DNA from: Ceratobasidium sp. AG-K
Taxonomy: Eukaryota; Basidiomycota; Agaricomycetes; Cantharellales; Ceratobasidiaceae
Length of the DNA: 64,000 nt
Direction of reading: 5' to 3'
NCBI GenBank assembly: GCA_037039685.1
Contig: JAWNGF010000004.1
Coordinates: 4,092,001 to 4,156,000 of the forward strand
Shown piece by piece: positions 46,864 to 55,850 of the stretch (positions are counted from its first letter, which is position 1; every line of letters starts with the position of its first letter). The position numbers and the translations under genes are program-made. The notes beneath the pieces are model-generated. The model searched no databases and was not told the origin of the DNA. It was given only the letters and a program-made list of their open reading frames with translations.

Positions 46864-49800
46864 TTACAGTGCCCCATTAAACCAAAACAACCTACCGATA
46901 GTTGGCTTGCTACCACATACATCCCACATACGGATGCTATGGTCAAAGGAACCAGAGACGAGTTGCAAGCTACGAGGGGAAAACGCTACGGATCCGACTG
47001 GGCGAGTATGGCCGTAGAGGGGGGCACGAGCAAGGGTACCATTCTGCATGTTCGTCAGGTGGATAGTGCAGTCTTCAGAACCAGAAACAATATGTGTACC
47101 ATCGAAAGAGCATGCCACTGACGTGACGCCTTTGGTATGGCTTTTGAAGTAGGGGAGAGAAAGAGTGCCGTCGTGCGCACTCCAGACACGGATAGAGTTA
47201 TCGTCCGAGGCAGAGACAATACGTGTGCCATCAGGTGAGAATGCCAATGACCTAACTACACTATTATGCCCCTCGAGGGGAGTAAAAATAAGCGATCCCG
47301 CGATTGCATCCCAGAGGCGAATGGTATTGTCGCCTGACCCGGAAATGATGCGCGTACCATCAGGAGAAAACGCCACGGACGTAACTCGATGGGAGTGGCC
47401 TTCAAGCGGAGTGCCAATAGGCGTGCCGTCCGGTAAACCCCAGATACGAACGGTACAGTCCTGGGAGCCAGAGACGATGCGTGCACCATTGGGCGAGACT
47501 GCTACAGACAGCACATAATCACCATGACCTATAAAGGGATCACCGATACGGGTCCCCCCTTGCACGTCCCAGACGCAGATGGTGCGGTCGTCTGACCCGG
47601 AAACCACACAAGTGCCATTGGGAGAGAACGTTACAGACCTCACATAATTGGTATGTCCCTGAAGCGGAGCACCATGGAGTGTCCCATCTTGCGAATTCCA
47701 GATGCGAATAGCACCGTCAGCACAGCCGGAAGCAACTAGGTGGCCATCGGGAGAGAATGCTACGGACATAACAATACTGCGATTGCCTTGAAGCATCCCG
47801 GTAGGATGGCCGACCTGCACACTCCAGGTGCGGATGGTTGAGTCCATGGAGCCAGAAACCACACGGGTGCCATCGGGTGAAAATTCGACTGACCAAACCC
47901 CTCTGGTATGGCCCTGTAAGGGCGAGCCGATAGGCATTCCGTCCTGTGCGTTCCAGAGCCTGACTGTCCGATCCAGGGAACCGGAGGCTATGCTTGTGCC
48001 GTTAGGGGAGAAAGCTACCGATGTAACCCAGTTGGTATGGCCCTGGAATGGAGCGCCCACAGGAGCGCTGTTTTGCACGTCCCAGACACGGATACTACAA
48101 TCGACGGACCCAGAGACAACCCGTCGCCCGTCAGGTGAGAACGCCACAGATGTAACAGTTTTGGTATGGCCTTCGAGCACAGCGCCCACCGAAGTACCAA
48201 TTAGGACGTCCCAAATGCGGACGGTACAATCTACAGAACCAGAGACAACATACTTGCTGTCGGGCGAGAACGCGACAGACATCACGGCATTACTATGACC
48301 CTGAAATGGGATACTTGCAGGAGTCCCATCTGCGACACTCCAAATGCGAATAGTACGGTCACTAGAGCCGGAAGCAATCCACGTGCTGTTGGCTGAGAAT
48401 GCCACCGATTTGACCACGTCTGTGTGTCCCAGGAGCGGAGCACCAACGACGGCACCCTCTTGCACGTTCCATATACGGATACTGCAGTCTTCGGAGCCCG
48501 AGGCGATGCGCGTGCCGTCGCGTGAAAATGCCACTGAGAGAATGGTCTTGGTGTGACCCTCAAAAGAGGCGTCGATTGAAGCACCATCATACGCGTCTTT
48601 GATTGTTAGGCTTCCGCCGGTACATCCAACGACGATATATTTGCCATTGGGAGAGTGGGCAACTGAGCGGACTACGGAATCAACCCTCCAGACGGCAAGG
48701 ATTGTCTCGTATCTATTCTCTATGCCTGCGCCCTTTGGCTCGATAAGTCCGCGCATTCGGTTCCAGTGGTGCTTATACACCATGCTCGATCGATAGCAGA
48801 GTGGGAGTGCGGAAACGTATAGATGCGGAGTGCTCTGGGAAACGGGATTGGCCGCAAATGCGGTGATGAAGTGTCTAGCATCTTCCGCGAACCTCAGGAC
48901 TTCAGATAAAGGATGGTTGGCCTGTCAGTGATATCAGGGATGGAACAACATTGAATCCAGTGTTTGCTCACCGTTAGCCACGCCTTTGCGGCAAGGATCA
49001 CCTGTACGCCTGTTCCGATTTGGCGCCTCAAGTTCATTGCTTCCATCCAGAATAGCAGACGCTCAGACAGAAACTCGTCAAGGAGACCATGCAGACCATG
49101 TGAACTACAGGCTTGTTCGAGGTGATCTCCCCAGTAGCGGCATGTATACGCCAGCGTTGGTGGTATCGCCTTGTCAACCTGTTCTTTCAGGTTCGGAACT
49201 TGATTATCAAGTGTGTGGGACGATTCCAGCCTACAGATGTTGAACCGAAGCTGCTCCTTCATGGAGACGAAACATTGCCGTGCCAGGAGCCAGCTGTGCT
49301 GGCTCACATTGCAGAAGAAAGGCCCTGAGCGGGACTGGTCCAGTATGAAGTCTGCAAATGATGCGTGTAGGATAGACACAGTATCGCCTTGGCCACTCGA
49401 ATGCAGCACCGAGTGAAGCTGTCGTAGCATACCCTGGGTCTTTTTGGAGTCGTTAATGCCGGCCAATAATGTCAAGGTCTCGATGTTGACGGGTTCGCGC
49501 ACGCATACAACCGTCCAAAGAACATCTCTCATTCGAGCCTTTGCCCCCGTCTCCTCCGGCATTTTCTTACCTGCTGCAATTAGAACGGTGGTATATAGCT
49601 CGTTGAGCTCGATATGCGGGGCGTCTGATCCGGGTGTAATCGAGAGCACGGCGTCGAGATGCCCGTCCAGATCTCCGATCTCCTCTCCCGTTCGGATATA
49701 TCGAGCTGTAGTTGCCGCGAAAATAAACAGGCTCCCAGATAACTGGGTCAGCTGCTTGACGAGAGGCGCTGAGAGTGACGGAAGTTGCTCCTGCAGATAC

Positions 49801-51378
49801 AGCTCAATGTCTGCTTGTACAAACGACTCCTCGATGTCATGCAACGCCCGGACGGTGCGCGACCCGTCTGGCTTGGTCTCGATTTTGTCCCGGATGTTCG
49901 GTGCAGGGCGGCTGGCAACGAGAAACTTGACTGGAAGGTCGCTCGTGTTCTGAAGCAGCAGATCAAGTACCACTTCTACGCCCTTGCTGAGCTTGCACTC
50001 GTCCAACGCGTCGATCACAACCACGAGTCCGACAGGCAACGCAGCCTTTACCTCCAGTAGCGGCTCCTTGAGTAGCTTCAGAAACTGCGTTGATATTATG
50101 CGAGACCCGGCGTCCGGATCCTTTTCCAACGATTGACACAGCGCCGCCTGGAAAGGGATGGAATACCGAGCCAGCTGATAGGCGATGGTGGGTACAATCC
50201 GATTCACATCACGGCACTCGTCGGTCGTGCGAGTACAGAAGAAGCTGGCAGCTAGCTGTTTACGTTCCTCGAGCGCTGCGGCAAAGGTGTATGCGATGGT
50301 TGTCTTTCCGGTACCAGCTAGACCGTTCATCCAATAGACGTTTGGCGAGTTCGGGTCGGTGGACCAGCTGTGGAGCTCGGATAGAATCTGTGTGCGAGTG
50401 TTCTGCGTGCAGCTGCGACGGTCAGTCCCAATTGATAAGATCGAGTTATATGCCGCCAACATGACAGGGTTCATGCCTTCGAGTCGAGTGTTCTAGCGGT
50501 GATTGAGCAGCTCATCATTAAACCATCCCTGGCACGAATGGCTTACCGCTAGCTGCTCGTTGACTATACTCCAGATACTAAGTTTGGCTTCGATCTACTT
50601 CTGCGTGAGATGATGCACTGGAATTACCGCATAAACAGGCACTTGCCTCTAGCTGGCGAAGCAGGCCCTGAATGTGACGATAGCAACTCATAATGATCTC
50701 TTGATCCTGACCGGCTTCCAACAAACGCTGTCCGGTGCTACGGCTCTGTTTGCTGACGATGAGATCCACCTGGTCTTGGATCGAACTATATGCAGTTCAG
50801 ATATAGGGCGGCCATCACTACGCTTGACACACCGAGCTGCCCTCACGATAGAGTCGGACATTCGATTCGAACTAGATGTTTGAAGATGTTGATGAAGCGA
50901 CTCGCTCAACACCTGGAGCTCTTGCGCCATCGCCTCGTATTCCTTTCTGTTCTTGGTCGATTCCTACCCACTCGGTGCCCTTTAGCGTCCATAGTGGTTT
51001 TAAACTAGATATTTGTATGTACCCACCTGAATCGTAGATGTGCATGATATTAGCCCGTCGATTGCCAACTGGAGCGGCGGGAACAGCCCGGCACTTTTAT
51101 GCAATCCACGGAGCGTTGCTTGCAAACCTCTCCATGCGGTCTCACCGCCTATACTCGATGAGGATCCCTTTGGAGTTGTTGGAACAACGTGTGTTGTCGT
51201 AGATACCCCGGGGCCTTGATGTAAGAGGGCTGGAGCGGATGACGATTGAGGAGAAATCTCTGCGGGTACGGATAGATTCGATTCCGATACGCGGCCGCCT
51301 TGGGATAGCGACAGTTGCGATAGTTGTGACAGAGAAGGTTTAGGGGAGCTGGGTCTTGGGGAGGAGGGCGCTGCAGAT
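46864..51378 (-). CDS. NACHT-WD40 STAND protein, 5' end truncated
   Basis: Six exons join in phase: 51378-51027, 50963-50833, 50785-50647, 50594-50547, 50492-48972 and 48921-46864, about 1,415 codons with no internal stop. Order: a Ser/Pro-rich start (PSSPRPSSPKPSLSQLSQLS), a helical domain (WRGLQATLRGLHKSAGLFPP; RLLEAGQDQE; GLLRQLE), then the NACHT core with Walker A GLAGTGKTTIA and Walker B VGLVVVIDALDEC, a helical region, and 14 WD repeats (GHTxxVxSVAFSPDG, SGSxDxTIRxW), enough for two seven-bladed propellers. Such proteins act as oligomerising sensors; fungal ones include the het-e/het-d type incompatibility genes. The first exon is open right up to the telomere-like array at 51379 and has no ATG, so the true start has been lost and expression depends on a new start. 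The intron after exon 3 uses a GC donor (gcaagt). Confidence 0.9.
46920..48690 (-). repeat. 14 WD40 repeats in the STAND gene
   Basis: The units are about 43 residues (129 bp) long and visibly alike, for example SVAFSPDGTRIVSGS-type phrases in most units. Such repeats in het-e/NWD genes are known to recombine and diversify; this one has lost or weakened consensus in the first and last units. Confidence 0.85.
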
Positions 51379-51462
51379 CTAACCTAACCTAACCTAACCT
51401 AACCTAACCTAACCTAACCTAACCTAACCTAACCTAACCTAACCTAACCTAACCTAACCTAA
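51379..51462 (+). repeat. Perfect (AACCT)16 telomere-like array
   Basis: Sixteen perfect AACCT units (51381-51460) with partial units on both sides (ct and aa). The G-strand unit is TTAGG, five bases, not the TTAGGG common in fungi. The array begins inside the first exon of the STAND gene and ends exactly where the retroelement's 158-bp repeat begins. The C-rich strand reads 5' to 3' into the element, as a left-hand chromosome end would. Confidence 0.97.
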
Positions 51463-51620
51463 GGGCTCGCTTAGGCGGACACGTGTAGCCGAGGAGTGAC
51501 GTGGCCGGCTGCCAAGGATTCGTTCCTTTGTACCGTGCCGAGTGGCGTGGTCTTGGCTGTTGACACGTGTCAACTTCGGCCGCCGAGATCCATGTTGTCA
51601 TACTATCATTCGCTGATAGG
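51463..51620 (+). repeat. 158-bp direct repeat, left copy (pseudo-LTR)
   Basis: Base-for-base identical to 55693-55850 by eye. It starts gggctcgcttaggcggacac directly after the telomere-like array and ends cgctgatagg, then runs on into the element's 5' leader. Confidence 0.95.
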
Positions 51621-51700
51621 TTATCTCGCTTAAATCGCCAAGCCGGCCGCCGTGCCGCTTAGCGTGGGAGTTCCTTGGCTCCCAGCAGATATATAAACAA

Positions 51701-51775
51701 GGGGATGAGCACTGATGAGGTGTCATACCGAAAGCGCTAGTATACGTTGTGTGCTAGCCCTTTGCTTTCATCCCC
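51701..51775 (+). ncRNA. Type I hammerhead ribozyme motif
   Basis: Core elements are in order: CUGAUGA (51712-51718), stem II GGU/ACC closing a 5-nt loop (51719-51729), GAAA (51730-51733), then UU (51761-51762) as the U-H cleavage pair. Stem I pairs 51701-51708 (GGGGAUGA) with 51768-51775 (UCAUCCCC), and GCA (51709-51711) with UGC (51763-51765), leaving a UU bulge. Stem III pairs 51734-51745 with 51749-51760, eleven pairs (three of them G-U) and one C-C mismatch. The invariant core is complete; H17 is U, which is allowed but not optimal. Predicted cleavage is after 51762, in the leader before ORF1. Hammerheads are reported in Penelope-like elements. Confidence 0.75.
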
Positions 51776-51876
51776 ACTTCGCTCGTGCTCGCTGCGCTTC
51801 GCACTCGCTCCGTTCCATCCCGTTTCTAACCTAACCGTTTGGAGCCCCTCGTATCCACCATCGTAAGCCCCCCTCA

Positions 51877-52954
51877 ATGGCGTCCTCTAAGGCTGATACC
51901 TCCCGTTTCCCCTCTTTCGCCCGTGCCATGTCCCCCGCCCTTTTGGGCACCGCGTTGAATGGGGGTGTTGAGTCCGAGTTGGTGCGGATCAACGCTTCCG
52001 CTCACGCCCGGTCTTGGACGGAAGTCCTCGACTGCGTCCCCTTGACGTATAAGGAAGTCCTTCGGGGCCCGTTCAAGGAACTTCATGGTTACGCCCAGAA
52101 GTTGGCAACAGCCGAAGCCGGTGTCAACCGGTTTAACGCGCTGCTAAATGCCGGACAACTCCCGGCCCCTGTTAAGGGTATCCACATGCCAGATTGGCAG
52201 TCGGGAAAGGAGTTCCGAGACTCGCATGCGGAGAAATTCGCTGCAGTCGCGACCGCCCACCAAAAATACGTCGATGCGGCGTGGGAAGCGGGCCGTGAAC
52301 TCAAGGCCGCAGAAGCAATGTTTTATCGCGACTGCTTGAAGCCAGAAGTCTGGTGGCCGAAATGGCTTGAGGTGATCGGCTCTCGGTACGAGCAGATCGC
52401 CAAGCACGTTGTCCCTGCTCCTGAGGGGGAGGGCAATGACTTGCATATCGCCTATGGAGCTCACCCACTCCGAAAAGCTGAACGGGACGCGCTCATCAAG
52501 GACGTCGCAGTCCTTGGCGCTCGGATCATTGAACTTGAGGAGGCCAAAACCATGGCTGAAAAGTACAAGACCGAGAGGAAAGCAGCGCTAAAGGACGCGG
52601 CCGATGTCGAAATGGGAGACGTTGAGGAGGTCACGAGCGAGGGTGTCAAGGCCCTTATCGCCGCTGAGGTGCGCAAGGCTGTCGCCGGCGCTAAAAAAGT
52701 AAGTACATGTCCATACCCTCAATGTAATTGTGCTGAGCTTGACTCGCATCCAGGTCCCTCCTCCCAAGGGCCCCAAGGTCAAGCCCGGCCCCAAGTCTCT
52801 TGCCAAGAAGGGCAAGGTCGGCCACACCGATCCGAAAACCGGTCTCGCCGCCCCCCTACACTATGGCCCTGCGCAGAAGAAGTCGCGCGCGAAGGGCAAG
52901 GGCAAAGAGCAACCCCCCAAGGCCAGCGGATCCGGCAACTCGAAGAAGAAGTAG
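51877..52954 (+). CDS. ORF1 of the Penelope-like element (basic protein, spliced form)
   Basis: The ATG at 51877 opens 274 codons (MASSKADTSRFPSFARAMSP start) ending at 52698; splicing out 52699-52753 joins in phase to a tail VPPPKGPKVKPGPKSLAKKG that runs to a tag at 52952-52954, about 340 residues. The body has helical segments (EAKTMAEKYKTERKAALKDA). The tail is very rich in Lys, Pro and Gly, as expected of a nucleic-acid-binding protein; I recognise no named domain or zinc knuckle. The RT start codon lies five bases after this stop. Without splicing, the same frame fuses to the RT instead. A gag-like or RNA-chaperone role is a guess based on position and charge. Confidence 0.7.
52699..52753 (+). 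other. 55-nt intron controlling ORF1 stop or ORF1-RT fusion
   Basis: Donor gtaagt, a gctgagc/cttgac branch-like stretch and acceptor cag are all good for this organism. The length is 55 nt (not a multiple of three), and the intron itself has no stop in the ORF1 frame. Spliced RNA gives ORF1 with its basic tail and a stop; unspliced RNA gives a continuous 1,109-codon frame through the RT. Confidence 0.7.
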
Positions 52955-52959
52955 CCGGT

Positions 52960-55206
52960 ATGTCATGGCAATATGAGCATCCCCGTACGTATCCTGACGA
53001 AATGCTCTTATTACCATTGCGCTCCGCCATCAGACTGTTACTGTCGCGTGTCCCCCTCGAGGTTCGGCGACTTGCTAAATTTAGATCTGGTGTGCATGTT
53101 GGCCCCGATGTTGTAGTCCCCCCCTCTGTATATATTCATTTATCTGCGGGACTTAAATTTATGTGTTTTTCGCCTTTGAACAAGATGCTTCCTTTAGAAG
53201 CATATGATAAGTTCACTAATACCATTAAGTGGAAATATCATTTCCAAGGCGAGTTACTTAACCCAAATCCAGATGAATACCATCCTGAATTTGATGATGG
53301 TAAGCGATCTAACAAAATTGCACCGTACTCATCAAGACAGCTAGAGGCTGGACTGGCGAAAGGGCAAGAAGCTATTGAGCGCATGCTCGCTGATATACCC
53401 ACGTCAGGTCTTCCAAGGGATCACGGCCTTGTGAAGTTACAACCAGTCAAAGACTTCTTACTAAACCGCAAGTATTTAGTCTTACCAACGGACAAGAACC
53501 TCGGCTCAGCTGTAGTAAGCCGTGAATGGTACCTGGAAAAATGCGGCGATATTCTTAGGGATAGGACATCATACTCACGTGTGATGTTAACAGAAGTCGA
53601 TCGCCTGCTTAATGATAAGCGCTCGTTGATTGTCTGGCTAGCTCGCCACGGGACATGGCCTGGTATTACAGATCAACAACGAAAGTGGCTTGTACACCGC
53701 TTACCAAATGATGAGGTTGACCCATATGATGGTGTCCCTCGGTTTTATGGAATCCCAAAGATCCATAAGAATCCTTGGAAAATGAGACCCATTGTTCCAT
53801 GTCATTCGGCTATGCAAAATCCTGCCGCGAAAGTGCTGTCATTTTTGCTAAAGCCCATCGTGCAGGCGCAACCTTACATCCTTGAAGGTAGTAAGCAACT
53901 TGCGATGAGGCTCGATAAGCTGCGTCTTCCCCCTGGGAAGAAAGTCTGGATTATAAGCGGAGATGTCACCGCTTATTACCCCAATGTCCCTCTTGACAGG
54001 GCTAGGGTAGTCACCCAGGCTTTTCTATTTGAACATTACTTCCCCGGTGTTGACGCACCGGATATGAATAATGAACAACATAGTAACGCGCTACAAGCAT
54101 GGGGTGTCATGTTCGATATTGCGAACGACAACCTTGTGATGAGATTCCAAGACGACTGGTATGTCCAGCGCAAAGGTCTAGCAATGGGTGTAGCGTCATC
54201 ACCTGATATTGCAAACCTTTATGGCGCTGAGTCTGAAACCCGTTGTATCGAACAACTAGGGGGTTCCGTCCTCTTTTACAATAGATACATCGATGATGTG
54301 TTGGCCTTTGTCGTTGCTGATGACTTTTCTGAAGCACAAAAAATTGCCGACTCTATTATCATCGAGTCTTGTGAAATCGTTTGGTCTGTGAGCAAGACAC
54401 ATGCGATCTTTCTGGATATGCTTATCTATCTGGAACCTGAGTCTGACCGGGTCCACTATAAGCTGTACAAGAAAGCACAGAACAACCATGAACGTATCCC
54501 ATGGGCATCTCACCACCCCTTAGACGTTAAGAGGGGGACCTTCATTGGTGAAATGACCCGCATGGCTACCCTGTCGTCCAACGTTGGACACTATGAGCGC
54601 GCCCTTGAGGGTCTACGAGACCTCTACGTCGCGCGAGGGTACCCACTGCATATGGTGAACAGTTGGCTGAAGAAATTCGCCACTGCAAGATGGCATAACA
54701 GACTTTCACCTCGGGAGGAGGAAGAGTCGGGCGGCTTGCACGTCATTAAGACGCTGTTCAACCCAGTATGGGCGTTTGTGAAGATATCTGAGGTGCACCG
54801 CGCCATCATGGAAGACTGGGTGGATGAACTCCAACCAGAATCAACGGTCTCGCAGCAGGCAACTCTGTGGGATGTGGGGGTGAGGAGGGTAGTGCCCCCC
54901 CACAAGGCTAGGCGTAAGCGAAAGGCTGCTCGTGTTGGAGCTGGTATGACTTTCTCTTCAGAAGTCATCAGCGAGAGTGACTCCGATTTTGCGGAGGAAC
55001 TAGATCCTCTGCCGTCTAAATGGCGGCGGACTGAACGACACACGAAGGCATCGCGCGCTGATCCTAAGTCTCTGAGTCTTCTCATGAGTCGTAGCATGAT
55101 CTTAAGTCGTAAGAGGCATTTGTCCCTCGGCGACTTAGCGGCTACCTGGCGTAAAACGGTGCTTGGTTACATTGAGGACGGTCACGAATTGATTGATTTG
55201 GACTGA
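52960..55206 (+). CDS. Penelope-type reverse transcriptase
   Basis: The RT region can start at the ATG at 52960 (MSWQYEHPRTYP, 748 residues), or be the C-terminal part of a fused frame from 51877. Motifs in order: LPTDKNLGSAVVSREWYL (K-NLG box typical of Penelope-like RTs), PRFYGIPKIHKNPWKMRPIV, SGDVTAYYPNVP (motif A Asp, codon 696 of the fused frame), GLAMGVASSPDIANLY (motif B), RYIDDVLAF (motif C, Asp 806 and 807), then HAIFLDMLIYLE. Catalytic aspartates are all present and there is no stop or frameshift. The C-terminus is basic (HKARRKRKAA) and acidic-serine patches follow; I see no GIY-YIG endonuclease. Copy choice would therefore need a free 3' end, such as a chromosome end. Confidence 0.9.
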   Translation: MSWQYEHPRTYPDEMLLLPLRSAIRLLLSRVPLEVRRLAKFRSGVHVGPDVVVPPSVYIHLSAGLKFMCFSPLNKMLPLEAYDKFTNTIKWKYHFQGELLNPNPDEYHPEFDDGKRSNKIAPYSSRQLEAGLAKGQEAIERMLADIPTSGLPRDHGLVKLQPVKDFLLNRKYLVLPTDKNLGSAVVSREWYLEKCGDILRDRTSYSRVMLTEVDRLLNDKRSLIVWLARHGTWPGITDQQRKWLVHRLPNDEVDPYDGVPRFYGIPKIHKNPWKMRPIVPCHSAMQNPAAKVLSFLLKPIVQAQPYILEGSKQLAMRLDKLRLPPGKKVWIISGDVTAYYPNVPLDRARVVTQAFLFEHYFPGVDAPDMNNEQHSNALQAWGVMFDIANDNLVMRFQDDWYVQRKGLAMGVASSPDIANLYGAESETRCIEQLGGSVLFYNRYIDDVLAFVVADDFSEAQKIADSIIIESCEIVWSVSKTHAIFLDMLIYLEPESDRVHYKLYKKAQNNHERIPWASHHPLDVKRGTFIGEMTRMATLSSNVGHYERALEGLRDLYVARGYPLHMVNSWLKKFATARWHNRLSPREEEESGGLHVIKTLFNPVWAFVKISEVHRAIMEDWVDELQPESTVSQQATLWDVGVRRVVPPHKARRKRKAARVGAGMTFSSEVISESDSDFAEELDPLPSKWRRTERHTKASRADPKSLSLLMSRSMILSRKRHLSLGDLAATWRKTVLGYIEDGHELIDLD

Positions 55207-55692
55207 TTCGCTCAGATATGTCTGCATTCTAGCTTTGGGTATAATTAAATTATGTGTATTTATATTATATTGGTCTGGTTCGAACCCAACCACAACCCTA
55301 ACTTAACCTAACAATAACCTAACGCTAACTTTGGGTTGGCGTTCAGCTCTGTTGTTTTGTAAGCGTTAGTCATCTGGTATGACAAAGCATTATATAAGAC
55401 TTACCAATCGGTCACGTGACATGTTAGCGCTGGGCGCTAAAGGACCCTTGGTAGGGCTCGACGTGGACAAAGGGTCTCGACCCTTGGTTCTGTCGGTCCG
55501 ACTACTCCGAAGCCCGAACTCCCTGGCTCGGTTCCCCGCACTTGTTGGCGGGTTGAACTCCGGGGTCGAGGCTATAAGCGTCCTGTTACAGGCCGGGCCG
55601 GTGCCGCTGTGTTTTCCTGCTGCGCTTAGCGCCGGGGTTTCGCGGGCGCCGTCTGTCAGGTGCCTAGTGACGTGGAACAATTTAGCACACGT
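55207..55692 (+). other. 3' untranslated region of the Penelope-like element
   Basis: An AT-rich part (to 55270), then the telomere-like units, then a GC-rich part with cgggccggtgccgctg. A CACGTG occurs at about 55414. I found no second hammerhead core here. Confidence 0.6.
55282..55330 (+). repeat. Degenerate telomere-like repeats in the element's 3' region
   Basis: Scattered units AACCCTAAC, TTAACCTAAC, ATAACCTAAC and GCTAAC lie between the RT stop and the right direct repeat. They have the same C-strand orientation as the perfect array at the 5' end. Confidence 0.6.
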
Positions 55693-55850
55693 GGGCTCGC
55701 TTAGGCGGACACGTGTAGCCGAGGAGTGACGTGGCCGGCTGCCAAGGATTCGTTCCTTTGTACCGTGCCGAGTGGCGTGGTCTTGGCTGTTGACACGTGT
55801 CAACTTCGGCCGCCGAGATCCATGTTGTCATACTATCATTCGCTGATAGG
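55693..55850 (+). repeat. 158-bp direct repeat, right copy (pseudo-LTR)
   Basis: Identical to 51463-51620. It is joined on its left to the element's 3' region without telomere-like repeats, and on its right to a transposase frame (actcgattagctcacac). Confidence 0.95.

Larger units (their letters stand above)
51463..55850 (+). mobile_element. Penelope-like retroelement, endonuclease-deficient (Coprina/Athena-like)
   Basis: The element is bounded by identical 158-bp direct repeats (51463-51620, 55693-55850). It carries a 5' leader with a hammerhead-ribozyme motif, a basic ORF1 containing an intron, a reverse transcriptase of the Penelope type, and a 3' region with degenerate telomere-like repeats. 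Repeat-flanked (pseudo-LTR) units, retained introns and hammerhead motifs are all reported features of Penelope-like elements. Telomere-attached forms without the GIY-YIG endonuclease are known from rotifers (Athena) and basidiomycetes (Coprina). The left end abuts a perfect telomere-like array and the right end lies in a transposase gene. Identity of the two repeats suggests a young insertion. Family assignment rests on motif reading, not on a tree. Confidence 0.85.

Noticed and set aside
47165..48556. Plus-strand frames opposite the WD40 repeats
   Set aside because: Periodic antisense readings of the WD repeats; no independent evidence.
51379..51462. A true chromosome end at the array
   Set aside because: Non-telomeric gene sequence continues without break on both sides, so within this sequence it is an interstitial array. 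Whether the assembly is right is left open in the findings.
55390..55803. Protein-coding frames in the element's 3' region
   Set aside because: Both strands are open by GC bias only; they cross the boundary of the direct repeat and have no motif.
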